Origin: Gammaproteobacteria bacterium | GTDB taxonomy: Bacteria; Pseudomonadota; Gammaproteobacteria; Pseudomonadales; Pseudohongiellaceae | Length of the DNA stretch: 64,000 nucleotides | Direction: 5' to 3' | NCBI GenBank assembly: GCA_029245395.1 | Contig: JAQWPL010000012.1 | Coordinates: forward strand, 1-64,000 | Shown: positions 1-8,693 of the stretch, piece by piece | Numbering within the stretch: position 1 is the stretch's first letter | Layout of the letters: the number at the start of each line of letters is the position of its first letter | Notes under the pieces: generated by a model | What the model saw: only the letters and a program-made list of their open reading frames with translations | Database searches by the model: none | What the model was told of the DNA's origin: nothing | Program-made: the position numbers and the translations under genes

Positions 1-1
1 T

Positions 2-349
2 AAATACCGCAGCGAAGCAGGCCATCCTCGCCAGTTTGGCGGAGTCTCTTCACCGATAAATTCCACGGTTGAGTTATGGGATGGCACTGTAGCCACTGGC
101 CCTTCAGGTTTGCGTAACCAATTGCTCAAGTATTCGCCGCAGTTTGTACGCTTTGCAGCGGAGAAGTTGATGACTTACGGCGTGGGCAGAGGCACGGAAT
201 ACTCTGATATGCCTGTCATCAGAGATATCGTGGAAGACTCAGCACGTGATGATTACAGCTTTTCGTCCCTGGTCCTGGGTGTTGTCAACAGTCCGCAGTT
301 TCAGATGCGGATAAAGGTTGCCACTGACGATGAACTAGCGAGCAGGTAG
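2..349 (+). CDS. C-terminal end of a DUF1592/DUF1585-type cytochrome protein (cut by window edge)
   Basis: The reading frame is open from the first bases of the window to the TAG at 347-349, so only the last 115 residues are visible. The stretch from about 110 onward resembles the C-terminus of the complete 811-residue protein at 25233-27668. Both share an LMTYGxGR/LMTYALGR block, a Y-x-DMP block, and a DDY-x-F-S/DDYRFDS block followed by a short SPQFxMR/SDAFRMR motif. These are typical of the DUF1585 tail of planctomycete-type PSCyt/DUF1592 proteins, which are exported and usually carry CxxCH haem motifs. The haem part, if present, lies left of the window. Function unknown; a role in periplasmic oxidation is inferred only from the family. 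Confidence 0.8.
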   Translation, partial: KYRSEAGHPRQFGGVSSPINSTVELWDGTVATGPSGLRNQLLKYSPQFVRFAAEKLMTYGVGRGTEYSDMPVIRDIVEDSARDDYSFSSLVLGVVNSPQFQMRIKVATDDELASR

Positions 350-728
350 AGCAGCTCCTTCAGTCTCGAAGTGCAGCAATCACGACCTGCGGAGATACTG
401 GTTTACGCCAAGAATCATTTCATTCCTGATTTTTGCAATGGAAGTCAGGAAAACCCTGCAGTCGTTTTAAATTTTTCGTGCATGACTTTTGAGGGTGGAT
501 ATAGCTCCTTAACTCTTTCTACCTTTTCCGGATCATTGATCCAGTTATCCATGTCCCGATCACAGGATGGCAGAGGGGCTAAATTGTCCAAGATTCATAA
601 TTTCCCCACTAATTCAAAATTTGCAGTTGGGAGTTTTTTGCGGTTATAAGGTTGTTGCTTTGAAAGTGTTGGCTCGCCGGCTAACCCGGACTTATACTCA
701 CCCGATACCTCAATCATGGAGCCTTGCC
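350..728. other. 379-bp gene-free stretch
   Basis: No convincing gene, RNA or repeat is visible. Two short overlapping open frames cross it, but neither has a ribosome-binding site or a recognisable protein pattern. The second is simply the upstream extension of the NHL protein frame. The segment probably holds the promoter of the gene starting at 729. Confidence 0.5.
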
Positions 729-1643
729 ATGTTCTACCGTCTAACCAGTAAATTACTTGTAGGAATGCTTTCGAGTGTCTTTGCAGTCTATCTTGTCGTC
801 GCCCCACTCAGCGCCTCTGCTCAGGGTAATGTAAATTATGCAGTAGATGACTCTTGGGCGGATATTCCCGGTGGGGACTGGAATGGTTCTACTTCATGGG
901 TGGCAGTTGATGGCAAGGGGCTTGTACTGGTTATGGTGCGCAGTGCGCCATACTTTCGATTGTTCAACAGGAACGGTGAATTTATCCGCGCCTGGGGAGA
1001 AGAGGGCACATATAACAATGCCCATAGTGTCACTTTCGATAATGACGGTAATGTCTGGGCTACAGGTGCTGCAAGGCATGTGGTGCATAAATACAGTATT
1101 GAGGGAGATTTGTTGATGACGCTGGGAGCTGAAGATGAAGCAGGTGATAACGCCTCCCGCTCGTTATTCAACCAACCCAACCATGTGTTTGTGGCAGACA
1201 ACGGTGATATCTACGTCTCCGACGGTTACCAAAATTCCCGCATCATTCACTTTACTGGCAATGGTGATTTTGTCCGCGTCATTGGAGGTGAGCTTGGCGG
1301 TGGGAATGAGCAATTCGATATTCCCCATGGTGTTGCTCTGGACTCAATGGGAAGAATTTTGGTCAACGACAGTGGTAACCAGCGAATTTCTGTTTTTGAT
1401 TCATCAGGTAAGTTTCTGGAAGCCTGGCCCTTTTTATCGAGAGGTGGGATTGTGGTGATGGCAGACGATACAGCCTATGTCAGTGATGTGAATGCCGGTG
1501 CAGTTAACATTCTAAGAGATGGCAAATTAGTAGATTCAATCACTGTAGATGCCCGTCCCCATGGCCTGGCGGTTGATACAGATGGCACGGTCTATGTGTC
1601 AGATGCAAGGGGACGCAAGGTTATAAAAATTACTCGGCAGTAA
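729..1643 (+). CDS. Exported NHL-repeat beta-propeller protein
   Basis: This 304-residue protein starts with a hydrophobic signal peptide ending in an SASAQ-type cleavage site. The frame is open 162 bp further upstream, but the ATG at 729 has a GGAG a few bases before it and places the signal peptide at the N-terminus. The rest is made of NHL-type blades: short repeats of the form F-x-x-P-H-x-V/A-x-D-x-x-G-x-I/V-x-V-x-D, for example near 1135-1230 and 1320-1400. The pattern resembles the propeller of peptidyl-alpha-hydroxyglycine lyase and related bacterial proteins. NHL folds bind ligands or act as lyases; the substrate cannot be deduced. It follows the DUF1592 gene on the same strand, but with a 379-bp gap. 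Confidence 0.8.
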   Translation: MFYRLTSKLLVGMLSSVFAVYLVVAPLSASAQGNVNYAVDDSWADIPGGDWNGSTSWVAVDGKGLVLVMVRSAPYFRLFNRNGEFIRAWGEEGTYNNAHSVTFDNDGNVWATGAARHVVHKYSIEGDLLMTLGAEDEAGDNASRSLFNQPNHVFVADNGDIYVSDGYQNSRIIHFTGNGDFVRVIGGELGGGNEQFDIPHGVALDSMGRILVNDSGNQRISVFDSSGKFLEAWPFLSRGGIVVMADDTAYVSDVNAGAVNILRDGKLVDSITVDARPHGLAVDTDGTVYVSDARGRKVIKITRQ

Positions 1644-1674
1644 TTGGCGAAAATTTAAGAAAAAATTCTAAAAT

Positions 1675-3507
1675 TCAGACACCCACTTCTTCAGTTTTCG
1701 GGGTTTCGTCTTTCACGGCCTGAGTGCCGTGCATTTTTTTCTGAATGACAGCACTGATCTGTGGATTGGTCACCACTTCGTAGAATTTTTCATCGATGTC
1801 ATGCGGTTGGATAGAATCATTTTTCCATAAGCCCACCTGACCTTCCCTGATTACCAGAGTACGCTTTCTTTCCGTCTTGTCCGGATACTCGCCGTAATAA
1901 AACACTTCGGTTTTTCCTGCAATCTGCCCTGTGATACGTGTCAGCACAATTTCATTTTTTAGTTTCGCAAAGCCTTCGTTGTCCAGGAGAACGCCATTAA
2001 CGTTGTAGCGTATCTGTTCCTGACCTTTTTCTCCTTTTGAATGGTCATCAGAGGCTATTTCCATGACTTCTACATTGAAAGGATGATCCTTGATCACAGC
2101 ACGTAATTTCCAGGAGCAGGAGGACATGCGGTCGGCATCACCAATCGCCGAAGAAATCATGATTTGTGTATCCCCGTCATAGAGGAAGCGTGGGGCGTAG
2201 TCGGCATAGCAGACACCGATACCCAATTCGATGGGCGGCAGGTCCATTTCCTTGGAATACTTATTGTTGGCACTGACAATAGACAGCATGGCCTTGGCCA
2301 TACCACAGGCATGGGCGACTGAATGGCAATGCTGGGGATCCTTTTCAAATTCAAGAAAACTCAGGATTGCGGCATCGCCTTCTATGAATACTTTATTGGC
2401 TCCGTAGGTTTCCAAAACCTTATTAATAGGGCCAAAAAAACGCAGGCTGAAATACGAAGCCGGATTGTGTTCCTTCCTTTCCAGCTCATCTGTCACTGTG
2501 GTGGAGCCACGTACATCCGCTTTCAGAATGGAATGATGAACAATCCGGTTTTCATCATCAGTTATCTCATTGGCAATGGGCATCTGGTACAAGGTGCCAG
2601 CCTGAGATGAGAGCTTGAGCTGCTCTTCATCCGTTAGCAACGAAAAACGGTTAAACACCCGATGTGCAAACCGGTAATATTTCAGATGCTGGCGGTATTG
2701 GGCCATTACGGTTAAGAGTTTGATAATGACATCGGAGGCATTGTTTTCGAGTTCCTCTTTGACTTCCTTTGCCGTATCGCGCATGGACTTAACTTCTGTC
2801 TTGGTAAATTCATAGTCCCTGTTAAGGCGCTTCTGAAAATTCTTGAAATTAATTTCACCACCAAGGTATTTGCTTAAAACTAGAGGGTCCATAATCTGCG
2901 CTAGCTGACGGTTAAAAATTTTACGCGTGTGGTTGGAGGCGGTTAGCTGCTGTAACAAGTTTTTGCTTTGCAGAATCTTGTTAAATTCATTGATGATCTT
3001 GTCCGGCCGTTTGCGGTGGCCGCGGAACTGCCACCACGCTTTCAGCCCCTGTTCTTTTTTAATGCTTCTGGTGAGTTCGTCGAGCTGCTCTCGATTGAAC
3101 AGGTGGGAAAAATTAGCAGGGACTTCCATCCAGGAAAAAATTTCCGAGATAATATTTTTCATGTTCGGTGACGGGCCCAGCAGATGCTTACAGACTTTCA
3201 GCCCACCAAGGTCATCATAAATTTCCAGTTGTTCATTGGGTTTTACTTCATCCACCAGTGCACTGACTTCGACTTCGGGCAACATTTCCCTGCACAGGGC
3301 CTCCATATGATTATTAAGATCAGGAAACTCTGAAGTATCACTGCTTTTATTCCAGAGCAGATATTTTTCGATTAGAAAATTATCCGCATCCAGGCTCGCA
3401 GTCAGCAACATCGGATTGAAAAGGATGTCTATATATATTTCGTCACCCGGATTAAGGTACTGCCGCCGTAATGCCTGCAGATCATGGGATTCAAATTGCC
3501 TCAGCAT
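1675..3507 (-). CDS. Protein with divergent class III nucleotide-cyclase domain
   Basis: A 610-residue protein without a signal peptide. Residues 1-310 are mostly helical and not recognised. Residues about 322-470 look like a class III adenylate/guanylate cyclase core. The first metal-binding aspartate lies in KADVRGST (D331), followed by an IEGDAAILSF strand-turn (D378) and a LGIGVCYADY strand. The GDAxN-type segment appears as IGDADRMSSCSW (from residue 455), so the usual transition-state Asn and Arg are not at their expected positions. It may therefore have altered or lost cyclase activity, or act as a nucleotide sensor. It is the last gene of a three-gene minus-strand cluster with two unknown helical proteins, 54 bp after its neighbour. 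Start codon assigned by frame only, with no strong ribosome-binding site. Confidence 0.65.
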   Translation of the reverse strand: MLRQFESHDLQALRRQYLNPGDEIYIDILFNPMLLTASLDADNFLIEKYLLWNKSSDTSEFPDLNNHMEALCREMLPEVEVSALVDEVKPNEQLEIYDDLGGLKVCKHLLGPSPNMKNIISEIFSWMEVPANFSHLFNREQLDELTRSIKKEQGLKAWWQFRGHRKRPDKIINEFNKILQSKNLLQQLTASNHTRKIFNRQLAQIMDPLVLSKYLGGEINFKNFQKRLNRDYEFTKTEVKSMRDTAKEVKEELENNASDVIIKLLTVMAQYRQHLKYYRFAHRVFNRFSLLTDEEQLKLSSQAGTLYQMPIANEITDDENRIVHHSILKADVRGSTTVTDELERKEHNPASYFSLRFFGPINKVLETYGANKVFIEGDAAILSFLEFEKDPQHCHSVAHACGMAKAMLSIVSANNKYSKEMDLPPIELGIGVCYADYAPRFLYDGDTQIMISSAIGDADRMSSCSWKLRAVIKDHPFNVEVMEIASDDHSKGEKGQEQIRYNVNGVLLDNEGFAKLKNEIVLTRITGQIAGKTEVFYYGEYPDKTERKRTLVIREGQVGLWKNDSIQPHDIDEKFYEVVTNPQISAVIQKKMHGTQAVKDETPKTEEVGV

Positions 3508-3561
3508 GACAAAGAAATGACGGTTAATGGCATAAAGAATGGTGTGGTAATGCTTGCTGAG

Positions 3562-3996
3562 TCAGAAGACCTGATCCTGCACACCCAGCGCCTTACCGGA
3601 GCTTTTCGATCTCAGTTCGGTCAGGCGCGCTCGCGCATCCTTGATGAAATCATCCAGTGCTGACTTGGTGCCATCAAGTATGTGCCGGTAAGCGGCAAAC
3701 TGGAGAAAAGTGACTTCCTCGGGTTTAAGGTCAGTCTTCACCCGATTGATCAGAACAGTCATCATATCCACGTAACTGTCCTGAAACAGCTTCTTGTCCT
3801 TGTCGTTTTTCAGACGTTGCTGCTTCTGGGAAGTTTCCAGGGTCAAGTAACCGTTTAAAAGCTTTTTAAAATCCGCCCGAAATTTGGGGCTGAGCTTAGC
3901 GTCGATATGGTAATTATCAACGCCACGCGGCAGCTCGGTAATATTGAGCAGTAGTGGCTCCGGCGTTTTAAGTTCTGAGAGATACTCTTCAAGCAT
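3562..3996 (-). CDS. Uncharacterised small helical protein
   Basis: A 144-residue, charged, probably all-helical cytoplasmic protein that I do not recognise. It has no signal peptide, membrane segment or obvious catalytic motif. A lysine/glutamine-rich stretch around residues 55-68 could form a coiled coil. It sits between two larger uncharacterised genes on the same strand, 114 bp after the 498-residue gene and 54 bp before the cyclase-domain gene, so the three are likely co-transcribed. No Shine-Dalgarno sequence is clear before the ATG. Being in the middle of the cluster, it could be an adaptor or regulator, but nothing in the sequence shows this. Confidence 0.6.
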   Translation of the reverse strand: MLEEYLSELKTPEPLLLNITELPRGVDNYHIDAKLSPKFRADFKKLLNGYLTLETSQKQQRLKNDKDKKLFQDSYVDMMTVLINRVKTDLKPEEVTFLQFAAYRHILDGTKSALDDFIKDARARLTELRSKSSGKALGVQDQVF

Positions 3997-4110
3997 TAAG
4001 CAGGTACCAAATGAATAGTGATCTGAATTATTTTCGAACTAATAAGTACAAGTGCAGAGGCTGATTGTACAAATACATGGTGTATATAATAAAGAATAAT
4101 AATTTTTAAG

Positions 4111-5607
4111 CTAATTTTGTACCTTTTCCTTTATAAACCAGTCGCCTGCGTTACGCAGGTTGTCTTCACCGAATTCCTTTAAGACAAAATCGAGAATCAG
4201 GTCCAGAATCAGTTCATGAAAACGGGCTATTTGTGGTACAGCAGGACAGCCCCTGGTTTTATCAATCACGAAATGAGGCTGGATATGTTGCGGGTCATTG
4301 ATTTTATTGACCGTCAGGAAATGCTGGAAAAAGTTTTCATTATCCCAGTCAGCCGGATCAGGCAAAGATTTGCTATAGCGTTGGTGAGCATTTGCCAGAT
4401 TATTAAGTTGTCCGTTGGAAACAGAAGCAAACAGGATGAATTTTTCACTCACATCCAGAGGATCCATATGACTTCCGCAAGAGGCAGATAAGTTTACAGC
4501 GCTAAAATGATTGAAAGCATTGCGTATACTGGCAGTAAAGCCTTTTGCTATGTTTTCAACCGGATTGTTGCACTTTTGCGCGGCGGACGATCTTTTGTAA
4601 TTCCATATTTTGTGCATGATTAGCAAGGCATCGCTCACTTCATTAACTGCTCCTGCCTTGCACTTCTGCGCCCAGGTGTTGATTTGTTCAGTAACAATGT
4701 CTTTTACATGGGCGAATAATTCTTCTTCAATCTGCTGAATGACAATTGGCAGACTCAGGGCAAGGTTTCGGTCCGAGTTATTCAAATCCATTTTGTTGCA
4801 ATACTCAGGAGTATTTTCACGCATAAAGTTAAGTAGATCAGGCATCAAATAATGCCGGTATAAGCTGTGCTCAATATCACCCTGTTTAATAAAGGAAGTA
4901 ATCAAGGGAATATCTTGATTTGCTTTTCTTCCGCTGGGGAAATCAATAACATCCTGCCAGCCTTCTGTTTTCAAAATATTGAACTCTTGAACTGATAATT
5001 TGGGGTAGTGATGCATGGCATCTTTTCTGTAGGACCTGAGAGAAGAAATATGCTGAAAAGTTATTTTATCTAGCAATGCTTTTATCAGCGCTGGCAATTC
5101 AATAGCAGAACAAGACTTTCCCCAGCTCGATTTTTTAAATCGATCGATTCCATCTTTATTTAAAACCCAGTTGGCAATCATTGCTATGTGCCAGATGCAT
5201 TCAGCATTGTGCAGGCCCATATCAAGAAATTCGCGGTTAGCAGGAGTTCTAAATTTTTCTATAAGCTGCTTATGCAAAAAGCCATTGGAACTCAACCAAC
5301 TGATTTCATCTGCCATTTCTTCTCTAGCGTCGGATTGCAGCACATCACTGGAATTATTCAGCAGGTTAAGTGCTGTCGTGAATTTATTGAGTTCAGTTAT
5401 AAAAGAGGCTGATGCATTAGCATTAAGCGTAATTTTTTCCAGCTCTTGATCATTGAGTAGTTGTTCAGGTTCATCCCCCGTAGGATTCAGTGTGTATTCG
5501 GCCAGTATGGCTGACATAGATTTTCTAACAAATTCGACCTGATCCTGTTCATCCACAGAGGCGCAATCTTGCATAAGCTCTTCTAATTGTTGGAACAGAG
5601 TATTCAT
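4111..5607 (-). CDS. Uncharacterised 498-residue helical protein
   Basis: A long cytoplasmic-looking protein with no signal peptide, membrane segment or motif that I recognise. It appears almost entirely helical, with several Asn/Asp/Glu-rich loops. It is the first gene of the three-gene minus-strand cluster that ends with the cyclase-domain protein. The coding sequence looks more A+T-rich than the quinoprotein genes to its right, which would fit horizontal acquisition, although no composition count was made. The ATG at 5607 is the first in frame after the upstream stop; its ribosome-binding site is weak. Function unknown. Confidence 0.6.
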   Translation of the reverse strand: MNTLFQQLEELMQDCASVDEQDQVEFVRKSMSAILAEYTLNPTGDEPEQLLNDQELEKITLNANASASFITELNKFTTALNLLNNSSDVLQSDAREEMADEISWLSSNGFLHKQLIEKFRTPANREFLDMGLHNAECIWHIAMIANWVLNKDGIDRFKKSSWGKSCSAIELPALIKALLDKITFQHISSLRSYRKDAMHHYPKLSVQEFNILKTEGWQDVIDFPSGRKANQDIPLITSFIKQGDIEHSLYRHYLMPDLLNFMRENTPEYCNKMDLNNSDRNLALSLPIVIQQIEEELFAHVKDIVTEQINTWAQKCKAGAVNEVSDALLIMHKIWNYKRSSAAQKCNNPVENIAKGFTASIRNAFNHFSAVNLSASCGSHMDPLDVSEKFILFASVSNGQLNNLANAHQRYSKSLPDPADWDNENFFQHFLTVNKINDPQHIQPHFVIDKTRGCPAVPQIARFHELILDLILDFVLKEFGEDNLRNAGDWFIKEKVQN

Positions 5608-5777
5608 GATTAAAAAATACTATCCGGTGAAGTAAGACAGAATTTCAATGACAATGATAACCAGCAATATGGAAGAGCCTATGTCCGAACGAGTGAGGCT
5701 GTTTTTCTCTTCAGATCGATCGCTTTTTGTCGGTGTGCCAAAAGATTGCCTTTGAAAAGGAAATGTTTGCAATGTTG

Positions 5778-7301
5778 TTACTGGTTGGTTAATCCGAGTA
5801 TCTGATCCACCATCGCCCTGGCATCTGATGTGGTCAGATTGGGATGAGGTGTCATCTGCACATCTCCCCAATTACCCACTCCGCCAGACAGGATACTATC
5901 AACCAACATAGTCATGGCATCAGCTTCATATTTTGCTGCAATATCTATAAAAGAGGGGCCTACAAATCCTTCATTTACTTTATGACAAACCAGGCAGTCG
6001 CTTGAGCTGAACAGTTCAGGCGTTGATAACCCCAGTTGAGTCAGATCAAGATGTAGTGTTTCCAGCTCTTGAGCAGCAGAAGCATTCGGGGCGATTTTCA
6101 GAATGACTCCATCGGAGTGATCCACGACCATATAAAGCAGGTCATCAGGCCCCTGGGTAACGTAACGAATGCGCTGGCCAAGTTCGCTGAACATGGATTC
6201 CCTGCGGGTTTCTCCGTTTTCATTAAAAACCACACGTTCCAGGTGTCCAGTGCCTGCGATCCTACCTACCATCATGGAAGTGACAAACAGATTGTTCTTC
6301 CAGTTGGGGAAGGCATCCCCGGTATAGAAAGTCATACCAGCCACTGTTATGGACGGTACCCAAAACACCTCGGGGCGCTCGGTTCCTTCCACCCAGGGAA
6401 TGTCATTGAAATGCGTGCCGTCATAATCACGCCCATATGTAACCTCGGGCCAGCCATAGTTGCCGCCGGGTCTGAGGATATTGACCTCATCGCCACCCTG
6501 GGGCCCGTTTTCGAGTTCCCACACGGCGCCGGTGTCCGGATGTACGGCAAAATCCATCACTGAGCGATTGCCCCAGGAGAAGATTTCCGGCAATACGCCT
6601 TCATTTGCATAAAAGGGATTATCTGGCGGCGCAGTGCCGTCATCGTTGATGCGCAGGGTTTTGCCAATGTGAGAATCCAGGCGCTGGGGGGCCTCGCGCT
6701 CAAGGCGGTGGGATGAACCGAAGATATAAGTACCATCAGGCAAGAACATACCCCGTGTTGAGGCGCCGCCAATATGGGAAGCCCAGGCGTCAGCTTCGAA
6801 TACTTCTTCAATATCGACTACTCGGTCGCCATCCCAGCGTCCCCTGGCAACGGCAGTTGTGAGCCAGAGGCCGTCACTACCATCCGGATGTACATCCTGC
6901 TTGACCCAGGTGAAATAGAGCAACCCATTGTCTTCAAACTGAGGATGCAGGTTGAGATCAAATAACTGCTGAAGAGATAAAACAGACTTAAGGTCACCTG
7001 CTGGTTCGGTTATCAATTCGCCATTGCGGTACAGCCTGACAAAACCCGTACGACGCTCAGTAACCAGAATGTCGCCCAGAGTATTTGTTTCTGAAGCAGT
7101 GCCAGGAATAAACACCATACCGATAGGCTCATTAATACCCCGTGTGACAACCGAAACTTCCAGGTTGCCCTGCTCAAAGGTATCAAAACTCCAAGGACCG
7201 TTGCCTAAGGGCGCGGGGAAAAATTGAGCTAACGATATCAGTGGTATCACTGAAAGAATTGAAAAAACGAAAAGCCTTGAGCCGATAATAAGGTTTTTCA
7301 T
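5778..7301 (-). CDS. PQQ-dependent sugar dehydrogenase fused to cytochrome c
   Basis: A 507-residue exported protein. A signal peptide (hydrophobic core ending in SLAQ) is followed by a soluble glucose/sorbosone dehydrogenase-type six-bladed propeller. Typical blocks are P-x-G-M-x-F (near residue 60), SHIGG, the RNPQG-like FSWGNRSVMDFAVHP block, NGPQGGDEVN and GGNYGWPEV. A C-terminal class I cytochrome c follows, with CLVCH at residues 436-440 and a probable Met ligand at 483. The family oxidises aldoses or related alcohols and would pass electrons from PQQ to the fused haem. It is the last gene of a four-gene minus-strand run (gaps of 63, 40 and 45 bp). An AGAGG precedes the ATG. The sugar substrate is unknown. 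Confidence 0.88.
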   Translation of the reverse strand: MKNLIIGSRLFVFSILSVIPLISLAQFFPAPLGNGPWSFDTFEQGNLEVSVVTRGINEPIGMVFIPGTASETNTLGDILVTERRTGFVRLYRNGELITEPAGDLKSVLSLQQLFDLNLHPQFEDNGLLYFTWVKQDVHPDGSDGLWLTTAVARGRWDGDRVVDIEEVFEADAWASHIGGASTRGMFLPDGTYIFGSSHRLEREAPQRLDSHIGKTLRINDDGTAPPDNPFYANEGVLPEIFSWGNRSVMDFAVHPDTGAVWELENGPQGGDEVNILRPGGNYGWPEVTYGRDYDGTHFNDIPWVEGTERPEVFWVPSITVAGMTFYTGDAFPNWKNNLFVTSMMVGRIAGTGHLERVVFNENGETRRESMFSELGQRIRYVTQGPDDLLYMVVDHSDGVILKIAPNASAAQELETLHLDLTQLGLSTPELFSSSDCLVCHKVNEGFVGPSFIDIAAKYEADAMTMLVDSILSGGVGNWGDVQMTPHPNLTTSDARAMVDQILGLTNQ

Positions 7302-7346
7302 GTTTGAGCCTCTGATGTTTCGGTAACCAAATAGTTATTTAAATAG

Positions 7347-8201
7347 TTATTCGGGTGAGTTGGCTTCGCTTACCTGCCTGACCAGCGTGTCCAGGAATAT
7401 CTGTTCAAAATCGTTGACATGTTCCACGTAGCCTTCAGGATCGTTGAAAGGATTAGGATCACCTGGGCCACGATTTTGCAGCTTTGCAAACTTTTCATCG
7501 AGGCCATAAAAAATCCCATGGGAGCTGACCCAGACTTCGGCGGGAATTTCTTTTGCCTTTTGGTATGTCTGCTGGATATCGCTGGCAATTTCCGGGTATT
7601 GCTCGTTGCCGACATAGCGAAGAAACTGACCGTTGAGGCTGCACTCAATAAAGCCGTTATAAGAATGACCATTTTCTTCCAGGGTAAGACTCCAGGCAAG
7701 ACAGCCCCGAGTGTGTCCCGACTGCACGTGGGCTGTTAACGTAGAACCGCCAAGTGATACTGAATCGCCATCATCGATGAGTCGATCAATGGGCTGTTCT
7801 TTGCCGCCAGGGGTGTCAAAGGCTTCGTGATATGGAAGCTCCAGCCTACCAACGACCACTTCAGCGCCCGTCATTTCCTTGACCAATGCATCGCCTTCTA
7901 TATGGTCAGGATGCGCATGTCCGCTGATCAGTATTTTAATGTCACTGAAATCAAAGCCCAGCTCCTCTACCGCGGCTTTAATAACCGGCACTGAAGATTC
8001 ATAGTTACTGCTGTGCAGAATATGGCCTTCAGGTGTGGTGATAAGAAAGGAGGAAAGTTGTGAAGTTCCCACATAATAGAGATTGTCCATTACCTTGTGG
8101 GGAGGGTGAGGATCATTCCAGCCCGGGGGTTGTGCCTGGACCGGAATGAAAACAAGGGTGAACAGCAGGCTGGCAGCAAGTCTCCCAGATATAAATCTCA
8201 T
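7347..8201 (-). CDS. Secreted metallo-beta-lactamase-fold hydrolase, subclass B3-like
   Basis: A 284-residue protein with a signal peptide ending near VQAQ. Zinc ligands are complete: HAHPDH at residues 95-100, a histidine in SGHTRGCLAW (H163) and a histidine in SSHGIFYG (H228). This arrangement and spacing match subclass B3 metallo-beta-lactamases and their relatives. Many environmental B3-like proteins act on other substrates, so resistance should not be assumed. It lies third in the four-gene run between a DUF6152 gene and the PQQ sugar dehydrogenase, which argues for a metabolic rather than a defensive role. Confidence 0.85.
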   Translation of the reverse strand: MRFISGRLAASLLFTLVFIPVQAQPPGWNDPHPPHKVMDNLYYVGTSQLSSFLITTPEGHILHSSNYESSVPVIKAAVEELGFDFSDIKILISGHAHPDHIEGDALVKEMTGAEVVVGRLELPYHEAFDTPGGKEQPIDRLIDDGDSVSLGGSTLTAHVQSGHTRGCLAWSLTLEENGHSYNGFIECSLNGQFLRYVGNEQYPEIASDIQQTYQKAKEIPAEVWVSSHGIFYGLDEKFAKLQNRGPGDPNPFNDPEGYVEHVNDFEQIFLDTLVRQVSEANSPE

Positions 8202-8241
8202 TATCAGTACTCTCGATAGGGCAGGGATTGTTTATTCCCTA

Positions 8242-8631
8242 CTAATCGCGGCGGCTGCCGCCCAGTTCAAGGGTTCGGCCATCCGGAAACTCAATACCCC
8301 GGGAATTCATCCTGAAAGAACCATCTTTGGCTTGATAGCCGGTTACTTCAATGGCCGTGCCAGGAGGTAGGGAATCCCTGTCCCAGCCCAGACGCATCAA
8401 TACATTTGGAGATCCACCTTCGACACGCCATTCTTCAATTTCACCGTTTTCATTCTCTACTTCGAACACAAGCCAGGAATGGGGATTAACCCACATCATT
8501 TCTTTGACTACCCCTAAATTAGTAACCTCGTTATTGGCATCAAATTCTGCGTAAAAAGAATGATGAGCAACTGCCGGTAAGGCGGCTGCCAATAGCAGGC
8601 TTCCCACTAAAGTTTTAAATAGCTTGTTCAT
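8242..8631 (-). CDS. DUF6152-like small secreted protein (copy 1)
   Basis: A 129-residue exported protein. The ATG at 8631 is preferred over the in-frame TTG at 8649 because GAGG lies at the right distance before it. The signal peptide ends in AVA, so the predicted mature chain starts His-His-Ser. A second conserved block is VNPHS. Two further copies in this window (19959-20345 and 44292-44723) share the same features: AxA-like cleavage site, HHS start, an NPH motif, and an N-x-x-M/L-x-x-x-G segment. I assign DUF6152 from the overall pattern. Function is unknown; metal binding by the N-terminal histidine is an inference. It follows a secreted family protein by 63 bp, a pairing seen three times here. 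Confidence 0.75.
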   Translation of the reverse strand: MNKLFKTLVGSLLLAAALPAVAHHSFYAEFDANNEVTNLGVVKEMMWVNPHSWLVFEVENENGEIEEWRVEGGSPNVLMRLGWDRDSLPPGTAIEVTGYQAKDGSFRMNSRGIEFPDGRTLELGGSRRD

Positions 8632-8693
8632 GTTCTGGTCCTCGGTCAAAAATATTGTTACAAAATTCGTTTTCTTCAGTTGATGATATTGGG

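Noticed and set aside
371..649. 92-residue open frame after the DUF1592 tail
   Set aside because: No ribosome-binding site, no recognisable pattern, overlaps the upstream extension of the next frame.
5620..5777. Small open frame with a hydrophobic C-terminus (SSILLVIIVIEILSYF) between the PQQ enzyme and the 498-residue gene
   Set aside because: Its only good starts lie inside the PQQ gene; within the gap there is just a TTG without a ribosome-binding site. A tail-anchored micro-protein remains possible but unsupported.
7347..8201. Beta-lactam resistance gene
   Set aside because: The fold and ligands are B3-like, but the gene sits in a metabolic operon with quinoprotein and DUF6152 genes. 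Resistance cannot be claimed from sequence.
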